A DNA stretch of 64,000 bases, from contig JAFYEA010000028.1 of assembly GCA_017544525.1 (NCBI GenBank), forward strand, positions 124,001 to 188,000, written 5' to 3'. This document shows, piece after piece, positions 8,674 to 18,233 of the stretch. Each line of letters starts with the position of its first letter. The stretch's first letter is position 1. This DNA comes from Bacilli bacterium. Its GTDB lineage: Bacteria; Bacillota_I; Bacilli_A; RF39; UBA660. Made by a program: the position numbers and the translations under genes. Under the pieces are notes generated by a model that searched no databases, was not told the DNA's origin, and was given only the letters and a program-made list of their open reading frames with translations.

Positions 8674-9476
8674 AAGCATATCTTAATTATTTTAAATTAA
8701 GAATAATAACTAATTTACAATATAGGAGTGCTGCTTTAGCTGGAATATCTACTCAACTATTTTTTGGTTTTTTATATATTATGCTTTATTTAGCAATATA
8801 TGAATCAAATACGAGTGTAAATGCTCCGATGGATTGGAGTAGTTTGGTAACATATTTATGGTTGCAACAAGCATTTTTTGCTGTTACATACCCATTTATG
8901 AAAGATCAAGAACTTTTAAATATGATTAAAAATGGAAACTTAGCTTATGAATTAGTAAGACCTCAAAGTTTCTTTTGGAAGTTCTATATAAAAATGTTAT
9001 CTGAAAGATTAGTTTCAGCTTTATTAAGATGCGTTCCGATTATAACAATTAGTTTATTATTACCATATCCATATAAACTTAGTTTACCTCCAACATTGGG
9101 AACTTTTATATTATTCATTTTAGCCTTAAGTTTTGCATGTTTATTGGTAACGTCTTTATCATTAATAGTTCATATTATTACAATGTTTACTTTAGATGCA
9201 AGAGGAATTACAAGTGCCTATAGTATGATTGCTGAAGTATTTATGGGAATTGTAATACCACTGCCATTTTTCCCTAAATGGATGATGAAAATATCCAATA
9301 TCCTTCCTTTTAGATTTATAGGAGATTTTCCATATAGGACATTCTCTGGAAGCATAGGTTTTGCTGAAGGAAGAGAAATGTTAATAATAAGTGGAATTTG
9401 GATTATTATTACATTAATAATAGGGTATTTAATATCCAAAGTTGCTCTTAAGAAAGCTGTGATTCAAGGTGGCTAA
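8670..9476 (+). CDS. ABC-2 type exporter permease (COG4587-like)
   Basis: 268 residues with about six hydrophobic spans (near 18-40, 55-75, 108-130, 140-165, 178-200 and 235-255). The segment RPQSFFWKFY and the order of spans are typical of the ABC-2 permeases found next to COG4586 ATPases. Its ATG overlaps the stop codon of the ATPase gene, and its end overlaps the start of the second permease, so translation of the three is probably coupled. The substrate is unknown. Confidence 0.8.
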   Translation: MKAYLNYFKLRIITNLQYRSAALAGISTQLFFGFLYIMLYLAIYESNTSVNAPMDWSSLVTYLWLQQAFFAVTYPFMKDQELLNMIKNGNLAYELVRPQSFFWKFYIKMLSERLVSALLRCVPIITISLLLPYPYKLSLPPTLGTFILFILALSFACLLVTSLSLIVHIITMFTLDARGITSAYSMIAEVFMGIVIPLPFFPKWMMKISNILPFRFIGDFPYRTFSGSIGFAEGREMLIISGIWIIITLIIGYLISKVALKKAVIQGG

Positions 9477-10248
9477 AATATTTTTTGAAAGTCTAAAGTT
9501 AAATATTAAAAGTCAACTTGAATATAAGAGTTCATTTATTATGAACTGTGTAAGTCAACTATTTGTATTCTTTACATATTATTTTATAATTCTAGCATTA
9601 TTTGATAAGTTTAGTAACATAAAAGGTTTTAATGTTTATGAAGTATTATTATGTTTTTCTATTATTCAATTTGGATTTGCTTTTAACGAAACATTTTTTA
9701 GAGGAATAGATAAGTTTGAAGATTTAATAATTGATGGATCTTTGGATAGGTTTTTAGTAAGACCAAACGGAATATTATTTCAAACATTATGTTCTAAAAT
9801 AGATTTTGTTAAAATTATAAGAATGTTACAAGCTTTAATAATAATGGTAATAGCATTATTAAAATTAAATGTTGTTTGGGATATAAGCAAAGTAATAGTT
9901 TTATTATTAATGATATTAGCATCAATTTTAATATTCTTTGGTTTATTTGTATTAACGGCATCTTATTGTTTTATTACTATTCAAGGTTTAGAAGTGAGAA
10001 ATTTATTTACAGATGGGGGAAAGAATTTAGCGCAATATCCAATTTCGATTTATAGAAAAGGAATTGTTTTTATATTTACATTCATTATACCATATGCATT
10101 TGTTAATTATTATCCATTGCTTTATTTCCTAGGAAGAAGTCAAAACATCTTATATATGTTTTCACCATTATTAGTATTACTATTTTTAATACCATGCTTA
10201 TTGTCATTTAAAATAGGTATGAACCACTATAATAGTGCGGGTTCTTAA
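9469..10248 (+). CDS. ABC-2 type exporter permease (COG3694-like)
   Basis: 259 residues with six hydrophobic spans and the segment LDRFLVRPNGILF typical of this permease branch. The start is a GTG at 9469 that overlaps the end of the previous gene by 8 bases. The stop codon lies inside a strong terminator, closing the three-gene operon. It is likely the second half of a heterodimeric membrane channel with the preceding permease. Confidence 0.78.
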   Translation: MAKIFFESLKLNIKSQLEYKSSFIMNCVSQLFVFFTYYFIILALFDKFSNIKGFNVYEVLLCFSIIQFGFAFNETFFRGIDKFEDLIIDGSLDRFLVRPNGILFQTLCSKIDFVKIIRMLQALIIMVIALLKLNVVWDISKVIVLLLMILASILIFFGLFVLTASYCFITIQGLEVRNLFTDGGKNLAQYPISIYRKGIVFIFTFIIPYAFVNYYPLLYFLGRSQNILYMFSPLLVLLFLIPCLLSFKIGMNHYNSAGS

Positions 10249-10269
10249 GAGTTCTTAAGAACCTTTTTT
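10240..10269 (+). terminator. Terminator of the ABC-2 operon
   Basis: Ten perfect pairs (GGTTCTTAAG / CTTAAGAACC), a 4-base loop and six T. It overlaps the last codons of the permease gene. Confidence 0.9.
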
Positions 10270-10283
10270 ATTGCCTAAAAAGA

Positions 10284-10313
10284 TTTACTTTTTATGGTTG
10301 TTTTTGGTATAAT
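10284..10313 (+). promoter_or_regulatory. Promoter of the surface-protein operon
   Basis: TATAAT at 10308-10313 with an extended -10 (TGG) and a -35-like TTACTT at 10285-10290, 17 bases away. The predicted start of transcription near 10320 lies after the first in-frame ATG (10319), which supports the later start at 10343. The block TTTTTGGTAyAATAA recurs before the c-subunit gene. Confidence 0.7.
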
Positions 10314-10342
10314 AATATATGATAATGAAAATAGGAGACTCT

Positions 10343-13300
10343 ATGAATAAAGGCAAAGGTAAATTATTATTTTTCTTATTTGTTTTATTTACACTAGCAG
10401 CAATTGCTGGCGGGGTTTCTTATGCTTTGAATAATATAAATGCAGAAACATATAAATTTGAAAAAGATGGATACGCTTTATACGCAAGCAAGAGTAACAA
10501 TTTTAAATCGAAGGTTTATACATTTAAAAGTGGAACAGAATATAATTATAAAAAATTGAATGATAATATTACATTTAATTCTGATGAGGGAAATACTAAA
10601 ATAGATGAATCTACGGTAATTCATTATGCAGATAAGTCTTTATTAGTACTAAAAAATGTAGTTGGTTTAGATTTGTCAACTATTAATCAAGACATTATTT
10701 TCTATTATAATATTTATAAGAATAATGTTATTAAAAAAGGAAATTCTGGATACGAAATAGAAACTTATCATAAAGATAAAATTAATTTTAAAGATTTATT
10801 ATTAAGAATAAATGAAAACAAGTATTTATTCTTAGGCGACGAAATAAGATTAACATTAACTGAAGATGAAGTTGTTGATTTTGATAATTATGTTTATTTT
10901 GAGTATGTTGATGGTAATATTATTAGAATTTATAATAATACAAAAGCATATCAAACTATTAAAGATGATGTTTCTATAATATGTGATGATTTGATTATTA
11001 ATTTGAGTGACAAAATAATAGCTAAAGATGGTAAAAAATATATTACTTTAAGTAATTTAGTTATTGATTATGATGGAAATATTGATATTATTACTGAAAC
11101 AGATGTTGCTAAATTGCCTGAAATTAAAGAGAGCAATATTGTTATTAAAAATGATAGCGACAATAATGTTGATGATAATGGTGGTAATAATAGTGGGGGG
11201 AGCAATAATAGTTCTAGTTCAACAAATAATGGTAGTCAAGAAGTAGAACAAGTTGAAGATAAAACTAAAAATAAAGCAGTACCAGTGTATAAAGTTATAA
11301 GTATGGCAGTTACTCCAATTCAAATAGACTCTGAAATTGAAATAACTGATGAAGAAGGACTAATTACTTCTGATACTCAAGTAACAATAGTGGATAATTC
11401 AACACTAAAAAAAGTTTATGAACAAGATGCTCCAGCTGGAGATACAAACATTTATGTTTCAACAGCGGCATTAGACCCTGATACTGAATATACTATGTAT
11501 GCTAAAGCAAAATATTCTGTTAATGAAGTAGAATATGATAAGACATTCTTATCTAAGATATTTAGAACTGAAGCAATTGGTGTATCAATGAATAAGAATT
11601 ATGTTAATACTTCAGAAATATCAGTATTAATTAAAAAGGAAAATTATTCTACAGTATCTTCTGTAACTGTAAATATTTATAATGCAAGAAATGAAAGATT
11701 AGATTATAAAACGATAGATTTTACTAACAATAATAGTGTCGAGGTTACTTTTGATGAATTAGATAACAATAGTCTATATACTCTTGTAATGAATGATATT
11801 ATGTGCGATGGTGTAATTGTAAAAGATGGATATTCTATAAGAGATAGTTATAAGACATTAAAAAATGCTCCTAGTGTTGGAGATTTAAACTATCAAATTA
11901 ATAAGAAAGAATCTTATTTTGAGTTATCAGCATCTAAAATAAAAGATCCTGATTTAGGTATAGTTGGATATAGATATGAAATATTTGATATATTCCAAAA
12001 TATGAATGAAGATGAACCTTTATTAACATTAACAAGTGATAATAATAAATCAGTAAAAGCCCCTATTGATGGAGTAAAGTTAGAAAGAGGAAAAACTTAT
12101 ACATATAGGTTAGTTTTGGTGTTTAATGATAATGAAAAGATAATTGAATATACTAAAGAGTTGGGAAGAAATATGCAGATGGATGGTGTAGAATTCCCGA
12201 CGATTAGGTTTGAAGAAACGAATGTTACTTGGGAACAAATTAAAGGTACAATAATTGTTGATGATAAATATGATACTATTGTTGGAACTAATTATAGAGT
12301 TGTATATAAAAATTCAGTTGATTCATATTTGACTAATGTAATTACTGTATCCACAAGTGTTGAATCAATACCAATTAATATTAATAATCTAAGAGCTAAT
12401 GAAACATATACATTCCAAGTATATGCAGATGTTAATTTAAAAGATGGAAATGACACTATTAAAGAAGCTTATATTGGAAGTGTATTTGTACAAACAAAAT
12501 TACCTCAATCTTTAGTTGGTTCTTATGAATCTACTATTGATTATAATTCAGCTTTTAGTGTGTTAACTAGATTAACTAATAAAGAAAATCAAGATGCTAG
12601 GTTAGAAGCAAGCACATTATCTGAGATAACTATTACTTTATATCAAGGTTCTAATACAAGTGGTACAAGGGAAGTATTCAAAAGAGTAGTAGATATGAAT
12701 GATGAAGATTATGAAAGTACTATAAAAGAAGCTTTTTATGATCAAAGTAAAACAATTAATCCTGCATTCTTTGATGCTAATAACAACGATTTTAATGAAA
12801 AAACATATACTTTAGAATTATCTAATGCAAAGGATTATACAATATATAAAAATCCTATTCCAATTGAGAATAATACATTTACATTTACAGTTAATAGTTT
12901 TGTTCCTGATATTCCAGATGATCCTAATAATGCTATTACTGTAACTGAAATTAAGAATTCTGCATCTGAAATGTGTGATTTAGAATATAATAATGACTTA
13001 GAATCTAAGACGTTGGTTTGTTATATATTGAAAACTAATTATCAAAACACAGCCAATAATGCTACTAAGATGGTATATCATACATGGATATTTAATCAAC
13101 TTACTAATCAATATGAAATGTTAAGTAATTTAGATAGAATAGTTTATTTTGATGACAACGGTGAAACTGAACCTGTTAAGATGGTACTTGATAATGGTAC
13201 TAGTTATTCTACATTTGATAATGATAAATTAAGAAGAGGAAATCAATATTATTTCTCTTATGAAGTATATTTAGATATTGATGGAGATGGAACAGCTGAA

Positions 13301-15619
13301 AGTGTTTATCCTACAATAATTGATGAGAATACTGTACTTAGAAGTACAACACTAAAACCTAAGAAACAAACAGGATACTATACTATGTATCCATCAAGTT
13401 CTACTAATAATTCAGTAGTTTGGAAATATAAAATAAGTGATATTGATTATGCTATGGAAAGTAATAATTTATATTCTTTTGATGGTAATAGGGTTAAGTA
13501 TTCATCTAATCCAAGTGTTACATTATCTAATAGTTTTGCTAGTGTTTCATTTACTAACTTAACTGCTGGTAATTTCTATTCAATTAAATCTAATGAAAGA
13601 TTAGTTAAGACTGATTCACCTGAATATAAAGTGTTATCTACTCAATATTTAGATAGATTAGCTACTACTTTAGATTTAAAATATACTGTAAGTGTAGAAT
13701 CTAATAGTAGGTTAGTAGTAGAAATTGATGATTATTATGGTGGTAATAAAGAGGAATTAATTGAGAAAGTTGCTAGTGCTGATGTATTATTAAAAGCAAC
13801 TGATAATTCTGTAACTAAGACAATTCAAAATTGTAGTTTTGATAGTGGAAAAATTAGTATTAATTTAATTGATATATTAGAATTTAAGGGTAAAGAATTT
13901 ACTGTGGATGTAACTATTTATTATGACTCTGGTAATGCTGGTTATGATGTTACATCAAATTTCAAAGCATTACAAAGAGTTACTTTAGATGGAACAGGAA
14001 ACTATTATTCGTTTGATTCAAGAAATGCCCTTGTTCAAAATTCGATAATCAAAGATAGCATGTTTACTACTGAATTTAATCCTGAAACTAATTTCTTAAA
14101 AATAACAAACCCAAGTGGTTCAAATTCTAATTTACAAATTAATATTGATGAATCTGGTGTTATTTATAAGAATAACAATGTAGTATTAAAAGAATTAAAA
14201 GAACAAAATTTAACTGTAGAAAATGTTGATAACAAGAAAGCATCATTTAATATTTTAATACCAAGTATTAGTCTATATACTAATAATAAATTAAATATAG
14301 TTTCTTTACTAACATCTGTAGAAGTTACTGCTAGAATTAGCAAAGCTAATGATACTAATATAGAAAATAATAAGATATTTATAGACTTATTTAGCACTAA
14401 TGAAAATGGTACTGAAAGAACATTTATTAGAACAATTGAACATAATATAAATGATTTTACTTCACCTATAACAATTGATAATTTAAATCCTAAATCTAAT
14501 TATGCAATTCAATTCTATACATATGTTTATGATCCAGCGTCTAGTTCTTATTTTAAAACATATTTATATGATGAAGATGATAATACTGTAGGAAGAACAT
14601 ATATGTTTAGTACTCTTGCTGATGTAGGAATTGATAATGTAAATATTGAATTTAATGCAGAGTCATATACTAATAAGAAAATTAATGTAACATATACATT
14701 AGAAAGCTTATTTGGCTATGATCATATTGAATATAAAGTATATGAAAAAGTAAATAACAATTGGGAACCAGTTAATATTAATATACCTAATGCTATTGCA
14801 TTTTGGAATAATATGGCATTTAATATTGATGCAAATCCTGGAAATACGGGTGGTTTTGCATATGGAAAAGAATATAAATTATCTATTAAGGCAGTAGCAT
14901 ATTATACTAGTGGTGGAGAACAAAGAGAATTTGAATTGGGAGTAAATGAAACTGAATTTTCTATTCCTGAAGTAGAGGAACCTCAAATAGGTATATCTGC
15001 ATCTAAGACAGACAATAGTATTACATTCAAAGTAAGTGTAAAGGATAATAGTAAAGTAGTTAAAGATGGAGTATATACTGTTAGATTAGTTGATGAAGAT
15101 TATAATGTTATAACTACTGAAACAGATGTATCTATTAGAACTATAAATAAAGAATTTACATTTGATAAAGACACATATAATCTAAGAGAAGATCAAATAT
15201 ATATTTTGGTAGTATCATTAGATGCTGACTTAACAAATGATGGTGTAACTTTAACTAATATTAGAAAGAATAAATCTATTAGATTTGGTAATAGTGTAAG
15301 TTTAGGTTCAGTAACAGCATCTAAGAATTCATCATCTAATTACGCTATTGACATTATATTTGCAAATTCTTACTTATTAAGTAGTATAGATAGAATTACT
15401 TATTCTGTTAGATCTTCTAGTGTTAATTATTTCTCAACTGGATCTACTGAATTTGCAACTAGTTATGATCCTAATGCTGACATTTATACATATGTTATGC
15501 ATGTAGATGAAGATGCTAACTTTGCACCTGGAAATGTATATGTAATAACAATGAATTTCTATACAGATGGTCAGTTAGTAGAGCAAGAAGAAATTAACTA
15601 CTACTATAGGAGGGATTAA
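10343..15619 (+). CDS. Giant Fn3-repeat surface protein with N-terminal anchor
   Basis: 1758 residues from the ATG at 10343 (AGGAG 5 bases before). Residues about 6-27 form a membrane anchor or uncleaved signal. Residues about 30-250 form an ectodomain that resembles the ectodomains of the three other anchored proteins in this cluster. A Ser/Asn/Gly linker lies near 269-300, and the rest is a chain of fibronectin-III-like repeats (for example LDPDTEYTMYAKA, LRANETYTFQVYA, LNPKSNYAIQFYT). There is no C-terminal anchor or sorting signal. It begins the operon upstream of the F1-like ATPase genes. Probably an extended stalk or adhesin; ligand unknown. Confidence 0.8.
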   Translation: MNKGKGKLLFFLFVLFTLAAIAGGVSYALNNINAETYKFEKDGYALYASKSNNFKSKVYTFKSGTEYNYKKLNDNITFNSDEGNTKIDESTVIHYADKSLLVLKNVVGLDLSTINQDIIFYYNIYKNNVIKKGNSGYEIETYHKDKINFKDLLLRINENKYLFLGDEIRLTLTEDEVVDFDNYVYFEYVDGNIIRIYNNTKAYQTIKDDVSIICDDLIINLSDKIIAKDGKKYITLSNLVIDYDGNIDIITETDVAKLPEIKESNIVIKNDSDNNVDDNGGNNSGGSNNSSSSTNNGSQEVEQVEDKTKNKAVPVYKVISMAVTPIQIDSEIEITDEEGLITSDTQVTIVDNSTLKKVYEQDAPAGDTNIYVSTAALDPDTEYTMYAKAKYSVNEVEYDKTFLSKIFRTEAIGVSMNKNYVNTSEISVLIKKENYSTVSSVTVNIYNARNERLDYKTIDFTNNNSVEVTFDELDNNSLYTLVMNDIMCDGVIVKDGYSIRDSYKTLKNAPSVGDLNYQINKKESYFELSASKIKDPDLGIVGYRYEIFDIFQNMNEDEPLLTLTSDNNKSVKAPIDGVKLERGKTYTYRLVLVFNDNEKIIEYTKELGRNMQMDGVEFPTIRFEETNVTWEQIKGTIIVDDKYDTIVGTNYRVVYKNSVDSYLTNVITVSTSVESIPININNLRANETYTFQVYADVNLKDGNDTIKEAYIGSVFVQTKLPQSLVGSYESTIDYNSAFSVLTRLTNKENQDARLEASTLSEITITLYQGSNTSGTREVFKRVVDMNDEDYESTIKEAFYDQSKTINPAFFDANNNDFNEKTYTLELSNAKDYTIYKNPIPIENNTFTFTVNSFVPDIPDDPNNAITVTEIKNSASEMCDLEYNNDLESKTLVCYILKTNYQNTANNATKMVYHTWIFNQLTNQYEMLSNLDRIVYFDDNGETEPVKMVLDNGTSYSTFDNDKLRRGNQYYFSYEVYLDIDGDGTAESVYPTIIDENTVLRSTTLKPKKQTGYYTMYPSSSTNNSVVWKYKISDIDYAMESNNLYSFDGNRVKYSSNPSVTLSNSFASVSFTNLTAGNFYSIKSNERLVKTDSPEYKVLSTQYLDRLATTLDLKYTVSVESNSRLVVEIDDYYGGNKEELIEKVASADVLLKATDNSVTKTIQNCSFDSGKISINLIDILEFKGKEFTVDVTIYYDSGNAGYDVTSNFKALQRVTLDGTGNYYSFDSRNALVQNSIIKDSMFTTEFNPETNFLKITNPSGSNSNLQINIDESGVIYKNNNVVLKELKEQNLTVENVDNKKASFNILIPSISLYTNNKLNIVSLLTSVEVTARISKANDTNIENNKIFIDLFSTNENGTERTFIRTIEHNINDFTSPITIDNLNPKSNYAIQFYTYVYDPASSSYFKTYLYDEDDNTVGRTYMFSTLADVGIDNVNIEFNAESYTNKKINVTYTLESLFGYDHIEYKVYEKVNNNWEPVNINIPNAIAFWNNMAFNIDANPGNTGGFAYGKEYKLSIKAVAYYTSGGEQREFELGVNETEFSIPEVEEPQIGISASKTDNSITFKVSVKDNSKVVKDGVYTVRLVDEDYNVITTETDVSIRTINKEFTFDKDTYNLREDQIYILVVSLDADLTNDGVTLTNIRKNKSIRFGNSVSLGSVTASKNSSSNYAIDIIFANSYLLSSIDRITYSVRSSSVNYFSTGSTEFATSYDPNADIYTYVMHVDEDANFAPGNVYVITMNFYTDGQLVEQEEINYYYRRD

Positions 15620-15620
15620 T

Positions 15621-17108
15621 ATGAGAAAGCTGAATTTAAAAAATAAATTATTCATATTTATCTTCTCAATCATAGTATTAGGGATAGTATTTATATTAAT
15701 TGAATCTGTTAAATTATCTAAAAAAGATGATGGTTCTGAAAGCATATATACTGTGTCAACTAATAGTGTTATATATGCTGAAGATTCAGCATTAGTAGAT
15801 ACTTCTTCTGGTGGAGAAATAAAGAAACATTGGAATAATGATTATTATTTTGTAAGCAACGATAATAGAAATGTTGATATTGGATTAAAGTCAATTGTAT
15901 ATGAAAAAGCTGTTGAAAAAGTGTATATTTTTGGTGATAATTATAGTATTTTAAGCGATGGAGATTTAATTAAAAATGTCGATAAAACTGAAATAAGTAA
16001 TACTAACAATACTAGTTTTTATAAGATAAAAGATAGACAGTATTTAGTAGTTAGTAATGAAATTTATAATGAAGATAAAACTATTTATACTAATAAATAT
16101 TTAATAGTTACTCTTGATAAACAAGGAAATGCTTCACTATTAAATGATGCGATTAATGTTAAGACTATTAATCCATTAAAATTAATATTTGATAATTATG
16201 TATTTGATATCGCTAATGAAAGATTAATTGTTAATGAAAAAGCAATTGATTTGAAATTGATTGATGGTAGTACTAATGAATATGTTGAAAGAGAAGAGGA
16301 ACAAGTAGAAGAAGCTGATATGACTGAGTTTATAACAGCATATAATAAACTTGTTAGTGATTTTAAAAAATATGTTGATAATGAAAATTTAAAATCTAGT
16401 AGTAAGAATCAAGTTGCTAGCAATACTATTATTACTAACAATACAACTAACAATAATACAACTATTATTCAACCAACTGTTGCTGATAATAAAACTAATA
16501 TAACAAAGAGAGTTAGTTTAAGAGGAACAGTGTCTTATCCTACATATATTGATGTTACTTATGTAGTAACTGATCCAGAAGATAAATATCAAGCAGTATA
16601 CTTGCTTGTAACTGGTAGAAGAAATGGTGAAATGGTTACTGAAAAGATAATTCTTGATAAATATGATACTAAGTATAGAATTACTAATTTAGAAATGAAA
16701 AGTGAATATTCTATAAGTCTTGGATATGTTGAAGTAACAACTAATGGTAAAAATGTTGAATTATATGACAATATTGAAGATGTTATAAATGTTAGAACAA
16801 CTAATTGTGATGCTAAAATAACTATTAATAAAATAGCATTAGGTAATGTTTACTTTAACTTTAAAATGAGTAAGGAATATGCGATAGAATCAGGGAAAAT
16901 AGTGCTATATTCTAATAATGAAGCAGGTGAACATGTATTTATAAATTATAAAGATGCGATTAGTGATAAAGGTTTTTCTAGTAAGTTAAAATTAGAAGAA
17001 TCTACGGTATATGAACTAAAGTTGGAAGATGCTGTTTATAATGGAAAAAATGTAGATATTGATGTTAAAAATCGATTTGTGTATCATCCATTAGGAATAA
17101 GTGAATAA
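15621..17108 (+). CDS. Anchored ectodomain plus Fn3-like surface protein
   Basis: 495 residues. One membrane span at about 9-27, an ectodomain at about 40-230, an acidic helix and Asn/Thr linker near 230-295, and a C-terminal Fn3-like domain (MKSEYSISLGYVEV near 360). The layout TM, ectodomain, linker, Fn3 copies that of the 1758-residue protein one base upstream, so the two are probably paralogues with different reach. The ATG follows TAGGAGGG. A terminator follows the stop codon. The function is unknown; a surface scaffold is likely. Confidence 0.72.
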   Translation: MRKLNLKNKLFIFIFSIIVLGIVFILIESVKLSKKDDGSESIYTVSTNSVIYAEDSALVDTSSGGEIKKHWNNDYYFVSNDNRNVDIGLKSIVYEKAVEKVYIFGDNYSILSDGDLIKNVDKTEISNTNNTSFYKIKDRQYLVVSNEIYNEDKTIYTNKYLIVTLDKQGNASLLNDAINVKTINPLKLIFDNYVFDIANERLIVNEKAIDLKLIDGSTNEYVEREEEQVEEADMTEFITAYNKLVSDFKKYVDNENLKSSSKNQVASNTIITNNTTNNNTTIIQPTVADNKTNITKRVSLRGTVSYPTYIDVTYVVTDPEDKYQAVYLLVTGRRNGEMVTEKIILDKYDTKYRITNLEMKSEYSISLGYVEVTTNGKNVELYDNIEDVINVRTTNCDAKITINKIALGNVYFNFKMSKEYAIESGKIVLYSNNEAGEHVFINYKDAISDKGFSSKLKLEESTVYELKLEDAVYNGKNVDIDVKNRFVYHPLGISE

Positions 17109-17143
17109 AAGGGAGATTTTTTATAAAAAAACTCCTTTTTTTG
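17107..17143 (+). terminator. Terminator between surface-protein and F1-like operons
   Basis: GGGAG with a T-run pairs with an A-run and CTCC, followed by seven T. It splits the cluster into two transcription units. Confidence 0.7.
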
Positions 17144-17159
17144 TAGATATTTTTACGCT

Positions 17160-17172
17160 TTTTTGGTACAAT
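17160..17172 (+). promoter_or_regulatory. Extended -10 promoter of the F1-like operon
   Basis: TTTTTTGGTACAAT holds TACAAT (17167-17172) with an upstream TGG. The -35 is not clear. The element is nearly the same as the one at 10301-10313, suggesting that both units are read by the same polymerase form at similar levels. Confidence 0.55.
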
Positions 17173-17184
17173 AAAATAAGATAG

Positions 17185-17441
<257 letters not shown>

Positions 17442-17442
<1 letters not shown>

Positions 17443-18206
17443 TGGATGAATTAGTACTAGCAATAATAGTAGTTCTGGTTTTATTATCAATTCTAACAAT
17501 ATTATTTGTATTTACTGTTAAAAGAGTAAATATATTAATGAAAAAAATATTTGTTGATAAATTGCAAGAATATGATTATTTAATAGATGATAAAGAAAAA
17601 AAGATAGATTCTTTAGATGATACTATTGATAAGAAAACAAAAGCATATGCAAAACTTGAACAAGAAGTATATGAGTTAGAAAAAACTTTAGAAGATAAAG
17701 TGGTAGTAAAAACAGACAATGTCGTGCTTCCTACCGATGCAGATTTTGAAGATGGAAACATATTAAGTGGATATAAAAAGATAAAAAGTGGTTTTAATTT
17801 TGATGTTACAAAAGAAATTGAGAAATTTGTATCAAATATAAAAGATAGTAAAGATGAATACGAAATATATTGTAATGTTAGAAGTTATTTTACTCCAAGT
17901 GTAATATATACATTTTTAACTTATTCATCTGAAAATCAAAAAAAGATAATAAATGATTTATTAGAAGAAAATGAAAAAAAATTATTGGAAAAAGAATTAA
18001 ATGTTAAAAAGTTTAATATAACTAATTTTATTAATAAATTAGATGTATTAATACAAAAAACCGATCCTAATATATTTATATATACTGGAAATGAAAAAGA
18101 TAATTTTAATGAAATAAATGAAAATATAACGACAGTATATGATAAGAATATAACTGAAGGATTTAAAATAGTTTATAAAGGAGTCGTTTACGACTATAGT
18201 ATATAA
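17442..18206 (+). CDS. Fused b-delta peripheral-stalk subunit of the F1-like ATPase
   Basis: 254 residues. A single N-terminal membrane span (about 4-26), a charged coiled coil (about 36-90), then a helical domain of about 110 residues and a C-terminal beta segment (GFKIVYKGVVYDYSI) like the end of F-ATPase delta. In ordinary operons separate b and delta genes lie at this position, between c and alpha; here one gene fills both. Fused b-delta proteins are known in mycobacteria. The ATG overlaps the c stop region. The family call is from position and architecture; the sequence is very divergent. Confidence 0.65.
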
Positions 18207-18233
18207 AAAAAGAATGACTATAAGAGGTTGGTT

